Shown here piece by piece: positions 1 through 7,013 of a DNA stretch of 11,190 nucleotides. This DNA is from Thermococcus sp. (lineage in GTDB: Archaea > Methanobacteriota_B > Thermococci > Thermococcales > Thermococcaceae). The position numbers and the translations under genes were made by a program. The DNA is taken from positions 1 through 11,190 of the forward strand of contig JAMOTW010000030.1 of the NCBI GenBank assembly GCA_027062125.1, read 5' to 3'. The notes under the pieces were generated by a model that did no database searches, was not told where the DNA came from, and was given only the letters and a program-made list of their open reading frames with translations. Positions within the stretch are counted from its first letter, which is position 1. Each line of letters opens with the position of its first letter.

Positions 1-999
1 GACATGTTAGTAGGAGGGATGCCAGAGGACAACAATCACGAGTTCATCTTTGATTACTGGCTCGCCGGCTTCATAGCGGGCGATGGAAGCTTTGACAGGT
101 ACCATGCACACGTTAAGGGTCACGAGTACGTTTACGACAGACTAAGGATATACGATTACAAACCCGAAACTTTCGAAATCATAAACAGGTACCTTGAAGA
201 AACGTTCGGGAAGAGATACAGCCTCCAGAGGGATAGGAACGTTTATTACATCGACATAAAGGCCAGGGAGATAACATCCCACTACATGAAACTCTTAGAA
301 GGGTTAGACAATGGAATCCCCCCCGAAATCCTCAGGAGAGACCGTGCCGCGGTACTGTCGTTTATAGCAGGACTGTTCGATGCGGAAGGGCACGTAAACA
401 GCAAGCCGGGCGTTGAAATGGGCATGGTGAACAGGAAACTTATAGAGGACATCACACACTACCTTAACTCACTCGGAATCAAGGCAAGGATGCGGGAGAA
501 ACCCAGAAAAGACGGCGTTGATTACGTCGTCCACATTGAGGAGTACTCCTCGTTGCTCAGGTTCTACGAGTTAATAGGGACGAACCTCCAAAACGGGGAG
601 AAGAGGGGGAAGCTTGAAGCTCTCCTGGAGGGACACAAGGGAGGGACTTTTGGCCTTCCGCTTAACTTCGAGGCATTTAAGAGATGGGCTTCAAAGCACG
701 GCGTTGAGTTTAAGACGAACGGAAGCCAGACCCTCGTCATTATAGAAAACGAAAAAATATCCCTAGGACAGTGGCACACAAGAGGAAGGGTCTCAAAGGC
801 TGTCCTCGTCAAGATGCTCAGGAAGCTCTATGAAAAGACCGGGAAAAACGAAGTCAAAAGGATACTTTACCTCGTGGAGGGTCTCGAAGTCGTAAAGGAG
901 ATACAAACGACAAACGAGCCAAGGACTTTCTATGATTTAACTGTAGAAAACTATCAGAATTATTTAGCTGGAGAAAACGGTATGGTCTTTGTCCACAAC
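1..999 (+). mobile_element. Intein with LAGLIDADG homing endonuclease (3' portion) in nrdJ
   Basis: This is a self-splicing protein insert; its N-terminal splicing blocks lie before the window. Two dodecapeptide motifs of a LAGLIDADG homing endonuclease are visible. LAGFIAGDG covers residues 20-28 with acid Asp27, and FIAGLFDAEG covers 120-129 with acid Glu128. They lie 100 residues apart, as in DOD-type inteins. The C-terminal splicing region runs from about 312 (FYDLTVENYQNYLAG) to VFVHN at 328-332, with penultimate His331 and terminal Asn332. Thr333 is the +1 nucleophile. All visible splicing and endonuclease residues are intact, so the element looks active. It is clearly more AT-rich than the extein, as expected of an element that moves horizontally. 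RIR1 inteins at related sites are known in Pyrococcus and Thermococcus reductases; the exact insertion-site allele cannot be set because the N-extein is missing. Confidence 0.96.
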
Positions 1000-2826
1000 A
1001 CCGGCCTCAATTTCTCAAAACTCCGCCCTGAGGGCGACCTCGTTGGAACCACTACCGGCGCCGCCAGCGGGCCCGTCTCGTTCATGCACCTCATCGATGC
1101 AGTCAGCGACGTCATCAAGCAGGGCGGCGTAAGGCGCGGGGCGAACATGGGCATCCTCGAGGTCTGGCACCCGGACGTCGAGAAGTTCATCCACGCCAAG
1201 GAGAAGAACGTCGGAACCAACGTGCTCAGCAACTTCAACATAAGCGTCGGTCTCTGGGAGGACTTCTGGGAGGCCCTCAGGGAGGGCAAGCGCTACCCGC
1301 TGATAAACCCGAGGACCGGGGAGAAGGCGAAGGAGATAGACCCCAAGAGCCTCTTCGAGGAGCTCGCCTTCATGGCCTGGGCCAAGGCCGATCCAGGGGT
1401 TATATTCTTTGACGTTATCAACAGGAGGAACGTTCTCGAGCCGGCAAAGGGCGAGAAAATCCGCGCGACCAACCCGTGCGGTGAAGAGCCCCTCTACGAG
1501 TACGAATCGTGCAATCTGGCCTCGATTGACCTCGCAAAGTTCGTGAAGTACGACGACGAAGGGAAGCCTTACTTCGACTGGAACGAGTACGCCTACGTGA
1601 TCCAGAAGGTCGCCAAGTACCTCGACAACGCCATCGACGTGAACAAGTTCCCGCTCCCGGAGATAGACCGCAACACCAAGCTCACCAGGAGGATAGGCGT
1701 CGGGATGATGGGCCTCGCCGATGCGCTCTTCAAGCTCGGAATACCGTACAACAGCGAGGAAGGCTTCGCCTTCATGAGGAAAGCCACCGAATACCTCACC
1801 TTCTACGCCTACAAGTACTCCATTAAGGCGGCCAAGAAGCGCGGGTCCTTCCCGCTCTACGAGAAGACCAAGTACAAGGACGGCGAGCTCCCGGTTGAGG
1901 GCTTCTACCACCGCGAGATATGGAACCTGCCCTGGGACGAGCTGGCGGAGGATATCAAGAAATTTGGAGTTAGGAACGGAATGGTCACTACCTGTCCGCC
2001 GACAGGCTCGGTCAGCATGATAGCCGACACCTCCAGCGGAATCGAGCCGATATTCGCGCTCGTTTACAAGAAGAGCGTCACCGTCGGCGAGTTCTACTAC
2101 GTAGACCCTGTCTTCGAGTCAGAGCTCAAGAAGCGCGGCCTCTACAGCGACGAGCTCCTCAAGAAGATAAGCGACAACTACGGAAGCATACAGGGCCTCG
2201 AAGAGGTTCCGGAGGAGCTTCAGAGGGTTTTCGTCACCTCTATGGACATCCACTGGCTCGACCATATCCTCGCCCAGGCCAACATCCAGCTCTGGCTCAC
2301 CGACAGCGCGAGCAAGACCATCAACATGCCGAACGACGCGACCGTTGAGGACGTCAAGGCCGCCTACCTCCTCGCCTACAAGCTGGGCTGCAAGGGAGTC
2401 ACCGTCTACCGCGACGGCTCCCTCTCGGTTCAGGTTTACAGCGTCGAGGGAGAGAAGAAGCAGCGCGTTAAGGCCAAGCCGAGCAAGTACGCTGTCGAGA
2501 GGCTCAAGGCCATCGTCGAGGCGGAGCCGTGGCTGGCGCGCTTCATCAACGTCGAGGCAATACTCAACGGCACCAACGGAAAGAAGGAGTCCCAGCCGCA
2601 GGGGCTGACCTTCTCAGTCTCCCACGTTTCGGCTCCAAAGCCGCTCCACGAGCACCCACACCACGCGGAGAAGCCCGACTTGCCCGAGGAGAAGATAAAG
2701 GAGCTCCTCGGCGTTGCGTACTGCCCGGTCTGCTACGAGAAGGACGGCGAGCTGGTGGAGCTCAGGATGGAGAGCGGCTGCGCCACCTGTCCGAGGTGCG
2801 GATGGAGCAAGTGCGTCATCAGTTAG
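1..2826 (+). CDS. nrdJ: Adenosylcobalamin-dependent (class II) ribonucleotide reductase, intein-containing, 5'-partial
   Basis: The enzyme reduces ribonucleotides to deoxyribonucleotides for DNA synthesis. The frame is open from base 1, so the gene starts upstream. Residue numbers count from the Met codon at position 4. Residues 1-332 are intein; the C-extein starts at Thr333 (base 1000). The C-extein holds typical class II reductase blocks: GLNFSKLRPEGD at its start, then GGVRRGANMG. In NPCGE, Cys492 matches the thiyl-radical cysteine of the family, with Asn490 and Glu494 beside it. Cys503 (ESCNLAS) matches one of the active-site redox pair; its partner lies upstream of the window. The nucleotide-binding PPTGSVSMIADTSSGIEP block is at about 665-682. 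The tail (about 905-940) has six cysteines (907, 910, 926, 929, 932, 937), a zinc-ribbon/TSCPD-like module that probably re-reduces the active site. A His-rich linker precedes it. GC content rises sharply at the intein-extein junction. The assignment is firm; the cobalamin class follows from family resemblance. Confidence 0.95.
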   Translation, partial: DMLVGGMPEDNNHEFIFDYWLAGFIAGDGSFDRYHAHVKGHEYVYDRLRIYDYKPETFEIINRYLEETFGKRYSLQRDRNVYYIDIKAREITSHYMKLLEGLDNGIPPEILRRDRAAVLSFIAGLFDAEGHVNSKPGVEMGMVNRKLIEDITHYLNSLGIKARMREKPRKDGVDYVVHIEEYSSLLRFYELIGTNLQNGEKRGKLEALLEGHKGGTFGLPLNFEAFKRWASKHGVEFKTNGSQTLVIIENEKISLGQWHTRGRVSKAVLVKMLRKLYEKTGKNEVKRILYLVEGLEVVKEIQTTNEPRTFYDLTVENYQNYLAGENGMVFVHNTGLNFSKLRPEGDLVGTTTGAASGPVSFMHLIDAVSDVIKQGGVRRGANMGILEVWHPDVEKFIHAKEKNVGTNVLSNFNISVGLWEDFWEALREGKRYPLINPRTGEKAKEIDPKSLFEELAFMAWAKADPGVIFFDVINRRNVLEPAKGEKIRATNPCGEEPLYEYESCNLASIDLAKFVKYDDEGKPYFDWNEYAYVIQKVAKYLDNAIDVNKFPLPEIDRNTKLTRRIGVGMMGLADALFKLGIPYNSEEGFAFMRKATEYLTFYAYKYSIKAAKKRGSFPLYEKTKYKDGELPVEGFYHREIWNLPWDELAEDIKKFGVRNGMVTTCPPTGSVSMIADTSSGIEPIFALVYKKSVTVGEFYYVDPVFESELKKRGLYSDELLKKISDNYGSIQGLEEVPEELQRVFVTSMDIHWLDHILAQANIQLWLTDSASKTINMPNDATVEDVKAAYLLAYKLGCKGVTVYRDGSLSVQVYSVEGEKKQRVKAKPSKYAVERLKAIVEAEPWLARFINVEAILNGTNGKKESQPQGLTFSVSHVSAPKPLHEHPHHAEKPDLPEEKIKELLGVAYCPVCYEKDGELVELRMESGCATCPRCGWSKCVIS

Positions 2827-2835
2827 CTCACCTCC

Positions 2836-2858
2836 CTTTTCTTGATTTTGACATTTTC
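2836..2858 (+). terminator. T-rich transcription terminator after nrdJ
   Basis: Three T4 runs lie within about 20 bases, starting 10 bases after the nrdJ stop codon. Archaeal RNA polymerase terminates at such T-rich stretches without needing a hairpin. A separate TATA box follows at once, which supports a transcription boundary here. Confidence 0.5.
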
Positions 2859-2870
2859 CTGCCAACGGAG

Positions 2871-2880
2871 GCTTTTTAAG
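2871..2880 (+). promoter_or_regulatory. Putative TATA box for the phosphoribosyltransferase gene
   Basis: The sequence GCTTTTTAAG is a TATA-like element preceded by purines (CGGAG). A start about 25 bases downstream falls near 2901 and gives a leader of about 59 nt. A second, weaker AT-rich candidate (CCTTAAG, near 2915) cannot be excluded. Confidence 0.45.
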
Positions 2881-2959
2881 CGTAGGACTTTAACTTCTAT
2901 CCATCACACAAAGCCTTAAGTTGTGGGTATCAAAACTCACGCTATTCGGAGGTGTTGAC

Positions 2960-3421
2960 ATGGACAAGGTTTACCTCACCTGGTGGCAGGTTGACAGGGC
3001 GATATTCGCACTCGCTGACCGGCTCAGAGAGTATAAACCCGACGTCATAGTCGGCATAGCGAGGGGCGGGCTCATCCCGGCCGTGAGGCTCAGCCACATC
3101 CTCGGCGACTTGGAGGTCAAGGTCATCGACGTCAAGTTCTACAAGGACATCGAGGAGAGGATGGAGAAGCCGCTCATAACCATACCCCTCCACGGCTCGC
3201 TGGAGGGCAAGAAGGTCGTCATCGTCGACGACGTCAGCGACACCGGGAAGACCCTCGAGGTCGTCATCGAGGAAGTCAAGAAGGCCGGGGCGAAGGATGT
3301 CAAGGTCGCCTGCCTCAGCATGAAGCCCTGGACGAAGGTGGTTCCGGACTTCTACGTTTTCCGCACCGACAAGTGGATAGTCTTCCCCTGGGAGGAGTTC
3401 CCGGTTGTTGTGAGGGAGTGA
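2960..3421 (+). CDS. Purine-type phosphoribosyltransferase (Gpt/HGPRT-like)
   Basis: The protein has 153 residues and is cytosolic. It is predicted to transfer the phosphoribosyl group of PRPP to a purine base (guanine, hypoxanthine or xanthine) in salvage. Beta strands around the loop ARGG (residues 34-37) and the PRPP-binding signature VVIVDDVSDTGKT (86-98, acidic pair Asp90-Asp91) place it firmly in the type I phosphoribosyltransferase fold. The C-terminal DKWIVFPWE (137-145) resembles archaeal Gpt-like (COG2236-type) enzymes, where an aromatic residue stacks on the base. The ATG at 2960 was chosen because GGAGGTG ends 5 nt before it; an in-frame start at 2921 has no such site. The gene follows nrdJ but has its own promoter. 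Base specificity cannot be read from the sequence; a pyrimidine or regulatory role is less likely. Confidence 0.9.
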   Translation: MDKVYLTWWQVDRAIFALADRLREYKPDVIVGIARGGLIPAVRLSHILGDLEVKVIDVKFYKDIEERMEKPLITIPLHGSLEGKKVVIVDDVSDTGKTLEVVIEEVKKAGAKDVKVACLSMKPWTKVVPDFYVFRTDKWIVFPWEEFPVVVRE

Positions 3422-3422
3422 G

Positions 3423-3432
3423 TTTCTTTTTT
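3423..3432 (+). terminator. T-rich terminator after the phosphoribosyltransferase
   Basis: TTTCTTTTTT begins one base after the stop codon, a typical archaeal intrinsic termination tract. The following ~190 bases are non-coding and AT-rich. They hold purine-rich and A-rich stretches, the promoter of the next gene, and no other feature I can support. Confidence 0.5.
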
Positions 3433-3570
3433 ACTTCCCGCTCTTCCTTTGCATCACCATGCAACTCTTTTACTTGTGTTTCTTTTGGACTGTTCTAAGA
3501 AAAAAACTCGTATTAAAATAAATTTATATTAGAAAAAAAGAAAGAAATATTACTAATAATAAAAGGAAAA

Positions 3571-3580
3571 GCTTATAAAG
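3571..3580 (+). promoter_or_regulatory. BRE/TATA promoter of the two-gene AT-rich island
   Basis: GCTTATAAAG is a strong archaeal TATA box preceded by a purine-rich BRE (AAAAGGAAAA, 3561-3570). Transcription should start near 3601, giving a leader of about 28 nt before the ATG at 3629. No second promoter is evident before the downstream membrane-protein gene, so both genes are probably co-transcribed. Confidence 0.7.
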
Positions 3581-3592
3581 GATAAACTATCC
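3580..3592. promoter_or_regulatory. Small inverted repeat between TATA box and start site (possible operator)
   Basis: GGATA and TATCC form 5-bp arms around AAC, starting at the last base of the TATA element. Archaeal repressors often bind in this position and block polymerase recruitment. Arms this short arise easily by chance in AT-rich DNA, so this is only a candidate. Confidence 0.25.
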
Positions 3593-3628
3593 AAATAGTA
3601 ATGCAGAAACTCTAAGGAGGTGAACCTC

Positions 3629-4513
3629 ATGCGGTGGAAGTCGTTGTTCGCAGTCCTCCTCGGACTGCTGATGGTTGGAGTGACGGCTGGAAGCGCGGCA
3701 GCGATGTCAAGTCCCACTCAAACCCCCCACTCAAAGGTAATTGTTATGAAGGAGTTCCCAACCAAACTCATTGTGAATACCCCAACAAGACAAGTGTTTA
3801 TTTTTGGGTATCTACTGATTGACTACAAAACCAATGGCAATGAAGCAACGATACTAATCAAAAACACAACCACAAGTAAGACAGTAGACATTGTTTATAT
3901 AACATCCACCAAGATGGGGAACTCATATCTACTAACGGTAAGAGATTCATTTGGGGCTTATCAATCCATAAAAACCCCCACAAACATAATAGCCCCAGGA
4001 TTGAGAACGAAACAGTTAATATCAAAGCAGCTGATAAACGAGAAGCCTTCCACTACCACAGCGTACAATACACAGCAACACTACTGGTGGGATGGAGTAT
4101 ACTTTGTCAAAGGCTACATGATACGGTATCCTCATCCAGATTATGAATACTATGGGATAGAACCCTGGGACACTGTCTCAATAAAAGGCAATAAACTCAC
4201 ACACCTACACTTTTCCAATGCAAAATCAGAGTTCATTCTTGAGGTTGGACCTACCGCATTAGGCGCCGCTATAGGAGCTTACTTCGCCAATGTGCCAGGG
4301 GCTATTGTTGGATCTATTGTCGGCTTGGCAGGAGGAATAGCATTCAAAGATTACCTTTTAGATGAACATGGTTGCTTGTGGATATGGTTCGCTTGGAAAT
4401 ACGAATGGCACTGGAACTGGATGCCCCCGGGATACGAGTACGGACCCGTCTTAAAATACCTCAGGATAGCCAGCTACACACTTAAAAATGACTATCATTT
4501 ATCAAATCCGTGA
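3629..4513 (+). CDS. Secreted protein of unknown function with glycine-zipper and Trp-rich segments
   Basis: I do not recognise this 294-residue protein. Residues 1-25 are a clear Sec signal peptide: MRWK, a Leu/Val core, then SAAA before a likely cleavage site. The mature N-terminal half is rich in Thr, Asn and beta-type sequence. At 207-238 lies a hydrophobic stretch with small residues every fourth position (Gly212, 216, Ala220, Gly224, 228, 232, 236), a glycine zipper of the kind seen in membrane-inserting peptides and toxins. Six tryptophans follow within 251-264, next to the only mature cysteine, Cys249. The ATG at 3629 was chosen because AAGGAGGTG (3614-3622) ends 6 nt before it; the upstream GTG at 3620 lies inside that site. 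GC drops from about 59% in the signal-peptide codons to about 33-45% in the next 200 bases, unlike the neighbours, which suggests transfer or cargo replacement. A membrane-active secreted protein is an inference. A surface-anchored or structural role is possible. Confidence 0.78.
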   Translation: MRWKSLFAVLLGLLMVGVTAGSAAAMSSPTQTPHSKVIVMKEFPTKLIVNTPTRQVFIFGYLLIDYKTNGNEATILIKNTTTSKTVDIVYITSTKMGNSYLLTVRDSFGAYQSIKTPTNIIAPGLRTKQLISKQLINEKPSTTTAYNTQQHYWWDGVYFVKGYMIRYPHPDYEYYGIEPWDTVSIKGNKLTHLHFSNAKSEFILEVGPTALGAAIGAYFANVPGAIVGSIVGLAGGIAFKDYLLDEHGCLWIWFAWKYEWHWNWMPPGYEYGPVLKYLRIASYTLKNDYHLSNP

Positions 4514-4522
4514 GGTGACAAC

Positions 4523-4840
4523 ATGAAGCGCTGGACTTTCGTGCTTCCATTCATTTACTTTCTCTTCCTTTTTGCACTGGCATTCATGGACTTCCCACGA
4601 CAAATCAACCGCCAATGGATGTGGGTTCAAACTGGTGGGCTAATTTTCATGATCGTGCTTGGGGGATACCTCGATGGGAACATTCCAAAGGGTGGGATGA
4701 TAACGATCGGAGCCTTCACTCTCCTGTGGCTAGCCTTGTCATTCCTAATCAGCATCAAAAAGGAGTACTTCATAATCTTGGGCCTCATTATTGAGCTGGT
4801 TGTAGTGATCCTCGTTGAAAGAATCTTCGGAGGGCATTAG
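4523..4840 (+). CDS. Small four-helix membrane protein, partner of the secreted protein
   Basis: This 105-residue protein is unrecognised and almost entirely membrane-embedded. Likely helices are at about 5-22, 35-50, 58-77 and 82-101, joined by short loops with Arg26/Arg30, Lys56 and Lys79-Lys80. No catalytic motif is seen. The start is well set: GAGGTGA (4512-4518) overlaps the previous stop codon and ends 4 nt before the ATG. Spacing of 9 nt, shared low GC and no intervening promoter show that it is co-expressed with the secreted glycine-zipper protein. The pairing of a secreted zipper protein with a small polytopic membrane protein resembles bacteriocin-immunity pairs, but this rests on layout and topology only. 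A processing, export or anchoring partner is equally possible. Confidence 0.8.
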   Translation: MKRWTFVLPFIYFLFLFALAFMDFPRQINRQWMWVQTGGLIFMIVLGGYLDGNIPKGGMITIGAFTLLWLALSFLISIKKEYFIILGLIIELVVVILVERIFGGH

Positions 4841-4856
4841 AAAAGAACGACTCGAA

Positions 4857-4868
4857 ATCTCTTTAACC
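4857..4868 (+). promoter_or_regulatory. Putative TATA box for thpR-cca
   Basis: TCTCTTTAACC is a weak TATA-like element after a purine-rich GAAA. A start about 25 bases downstream is near 4888, leaving a short leader that carries the GGTGGTGAT ribosome binding site of thpR. Base composition returns to the GC-rich norm here. Confidence 0.4.
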
Positions 4869-4897
4869 CCCTCCCCCAACTTTTCTCAGGTGGTGAT

Positions 4898-5452
4898 ATG
4901 AGGGCGTTCATAGCCATTGAGGTTAGCGACGAAGTCCGCGACAACCTCCTGAAGGCCCAGGAGAGGATAGGGGACAAAGCTGCCAAGATAAAGTTCGTCG
5001 AGAGGGAGAACTTCCACGTGACGCTCAAGTTCCTTGGGGAGATCGACGAGACGACGGCGGAGGAGATCAAGAGGGCTTTAGCTGAGATAGCGAAGAAGCA
5101 CAGGAAGCACCGCGTTAGGGTGAAGGGGATAGGCGTCTTCCCGAACCCTAACTACGTCCGCGTCATCTGGGCCGGAATAGAAAACGACGAGGGGATAAAG
5201 GCGATAGCGAGCGACGTCGAGCGCGAGATGAGGAGGTTGGGCTTCAAGAAGGACAAGGACTTCGTTGCTCATATAACAATCGGGCGCGTCAAGTTCGTGA
5301 GGGACAAACTGGAGCTGGCGATGGCGCTCAAAGACCTTGCCAACGAGGACTTCGGCGAGTTTGATGTTGAGGCCATAGAGTTGAAGAAGAGCACGCTGAC
5401 GCCGAAGGGGCCGATCTACGAGACGGTAGCGAGGTTCGAGCTGGCCGAGTGA
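4898..5452 (+). CDS. thpR: RNA 2',3'-cyclic phosphodiesterase (2'-5' RNA ligase family, 2H superfamily)
   Basis: The protein has 184 residues, the usual length of the LigT/ThpR family, and is cytosolic. Family enzymes open 2',3'-cyclic phosphates at RNA ends; some members join tRNA half-molecules through a 2'-5' bond, and a GTP-dependent RNA ligase activity has been described for a Pyrococcus homologue. Both defining HxT motifs are present: HVTLKFLG with His40 and Thr42, and HITIGRVK with His125 and Thr127. The N-terminal MRAFIAIEVS is typical of the family. The ATG at 4898 follows a GGTGGTGA site. The stop codon is only 9 nt before the cca ATG, so the two genes form an operon for RNA 3'-end processing. 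The assignment is secure; whether the ligase or the phosphodiesterase reaction matters in the cell is not visible. Confidence 0.95.
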   Translation: MRAFIAIEVSDEVRDNLLKAQERIGDKAAKIKFVERENFHVTLKFLGEIDETTAEEIKRALAEIAKKHRKHRVRVKGIGVFPNPNYVRVIWAGIENDEGIKAIASDVEREMRRLGFKKDKDFVAHITIGRVKFVRDKLELAMALKDLANEDFGEFDVEAIELKKSTLTPKGPIYETVARFELAE

Positions 5453-5461
5453 GGTGTGGAG

Positions 5462-6826
5462 ATGGACGTCGAGGCCGTCATCAGGGAGGTTCTGCAGAGA
5501 ATAAGGCCCAGCGAGGATGAGAGGGCATTCATCAAGGGCCTGATGAGGGAACTGGAGGGTATAGCGAAAGAGACCAGCGAAAGCCTGGGCCTCGACGTCA
5601 AGCCCTACTTCGTCGGCTCCCTCGCGAAGGACACGTATTTGGCCGGGGACCACGACATCGACCTCTTCCTGGCATTCCCCCTCGAAACACCCCTCGAAGA
5701 GCTCCGGGAGAGGGGGCTGGAGCTCGGAAAGGCAATAGCAGAAAAGCTCGACTCCCACGAGCTCGCCTACGCGGAACACCCCTACGTGAGGGCCACATAC
5801 AAGGAAGTAAAGGTCGACCTCGTGCCCTGCTACGACGTTAAGAGCTGGAAGGACGTCAGAACCGCCGTGGACCGCTCGATACTCCACACGAAGTGGGTCA
5901 TCGAGAACCTTGAAGGCAGAAACAATGATGTCCGCCTCCTCAAGCGCTTTCTAAAGGGGATCAACGCCTACGGTAGCGAGATTTACGTCAGGGGGTTTTC
6001 GGGATACCTGGCCGAGATCCTGGTCATCAAATACGGCTCGTTCCTGGAAGTCCTCAGGAACGTCGACTTCATGCTGAGGCAGAAGATAATCGACCCCGGA
6101 AACTGGCTCAAGCGGGAGCATGAGATAGCCATGAGGACCATCCGACGCGAGGCCGATAGCGACAGGCCCCTGATAGTCCTCGACCCCGTTGACCCGAGGA
6201 GGAACGTCGCGGCGAACTTGAGCTGGGAGAAGTACGGGCGCTTCTATTTCAGGGCAAGGGAGTTCCTAGATGGGCCCTCGGCGAAGTTCTTCTTCCCTGA
6301 GAAGCCGAGAGCAGGGAATTACCTCGGGGAGCTCAGGAGGAAGGGAACCCACCTGCTGGTGCTGGTCTTCGAGAAGCCGGACTTAATAGACGACCTCCTC
6401 CTGCCCCAGCTCGAGAGGAGCGCGCGGGGCTTTGAGAAAGCCCTCTCAAGGAAGGGCTTCGCCGTTCTCGGATGGGATGCTGGCTACTCAGGTGGAAAAG
6501 CGTTCATAATGCTCGAACTGGACAGGATTGAACGTGAGAGGGTAACGATAAAGCCTGGACCAGAGTTCTTCACGGAGAGGGGGCTGGACTTCTACAGGAA
6601 GAACGCGAGAGTATGGCTCAGGGGCAAGAGGCTCTACGCCGAGAAAATAATAAAGGAGGGCATCGTCGACGTTATCTCAGAGCTCCTCGAAAAGAACCAG
6701 GTGGCCCTCGGCAAAGGAATCCGGGAAAATATAAAGCGGGCGGATGTCTTATTAGACTACGTTCCCAAGGAGTTGGAGGAGAGTGCTTACCTCTTCCTGA
6801 GCAGAGAGAAGTGGAATCTGAAGTAG
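5462..6826 (+). CDS. cca: CCA tRNA nucleotidyltransferase (archaeal class I)
   Basis: This 454-residue cytosolic enzyme adds or repairs the CCA end of tRNAs with CTP and ATP and no nucleic acid template. The nucleotidyltransferase signature is clear: GSLAKDTYLAG at 52-62 followed by DHDIDLF, where Asp65 and Asp67 are metal-binding carboxylates. The third is Asp119 in KVDLVPCYDV. The middle and C-terminal parts (VDPRRNVAANLS near 240, then the RNA-binding tail) match archaeal class I enzymes, and the length is normal. The ATG at 5462 is preferred over the GTG at 5456, because the GAGGTG motif that ends 5 nt before the ATG contains that GTG. Co-transcription with thpR fits shared work on RNA 3' ends. 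The last 75 bases may overlap a convergent small gene. Confidence 0.97.
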   Translation: MDVEAVIREVLQRIRPSEDERAFIKGLMRELEGIAKETSESLGLDVKPYFVGSLAKDTYLAGDHDIDLFLAFPLETPLEELRERGLELGKAIAEKLDSHELAYAEHPYVRATYKEVKVDLVPCYDVKSWKDVRTAVDRSILHTKWVIENLEGRNNDVRLLKRFLKGINAYGSEIYVRGFSGYLAEILVIKYGSFLEVLRNVDFMLRQKIIDPGNWLKREHEIAMRTIRREADSDRPLIVLDPVDPRRNVAANLSWEKYGRFYFRAREFLDGPSAKFFFPEKPRAGNYLGELRRKGTHLLVLVFEKPDLIDDLLLPQLERSARGFEKALSRKGFAVLGWDAGYSGGKAFIMLELDRIERERVTIKPGPEFFTERGLDFYRKNARVWLRGKRLYAEKIIKEGIVDVISELLEKNQVALGKGIRENIKRADVLLDYVPKELEESAYLFLSREKWNLK

Positions 6827-6967
6827 CAGCAGGAAGTTCCTGTGCCGCTTAAGGCTCTCACCTGCCTTCCGTATAATGAGTTTCAGCTCCAGGTATTTCT
6901 TTCCGCCCAGTTTCGTCAGCAGGGGCTCGGTTACTATTTTACCATCCTCTGGTTTTGAGTTCGCCAT
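6752..6967 (-). CDS. Possible small protein, antisense-overlapping the 3' end of cca
   Basis: This is an unrecognised 71-codon frame beginning MANSKPEDGKIVTEPLL. It is rich in Lys and Leu and has no identifiable motif. Support comes from signals in front of it. GGAGGG (6979-6974) lies 6 nt before the ATG at 6967; the in-frame ATG at 6973 touches that site and is less likely. A TATA-like TTTAAAA (about 7014-7021) would start transcription near 6993. Codon choice in the first 45 codons (AAG, GAG, ATA, AGG) resembles the neighbours. Against it: the last 25 codons are antisense to cca, so the real gene may be truncated or absent. It lies 102 bases after the GH57 stop on the same strand. Confidence 0.42.
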   Translation of the reverse strand: MANSKPEDGKIVTEPLLTKLGGKKYLELKLIIRKAGESLKRHRNFLLLLQIPLLSAQEEVSTLLQLLGNVV

Positions 6968-7013
6968 CCCCATCCCTCCACAGGGGGCGTGTATAATTGG
7001 TTGTTGCCGGAGG

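Noticed and set aside
1015..1911. 298-codon open frame on the minus strand inside nrdJ
   Set aside because: It lies fully antisense to the strongly conserved reductase catalytic region. Long antisense frames are expected in GC-rich codons, and no start signals or known motifs are seen.
3620..3622. GTG at 3620 as start of the secreted protein
   Set aside because: This GTG is part of the AAGGAGGTG ribosome binding site that serves the ATG at 3629.
4882..4898. Possible second Glycolytic Motif before thpR
   Set aside because: Only the GTGATA half is intact, it is explained by the ribosome binding site and start codon, and the other half matches only 4 of 6.
5078..5887. 269-codon minus-strand frame across thpR and cca
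   Set aside because: It is antisense to two securely identified genes and shows no family features; the length reflects codon bias.
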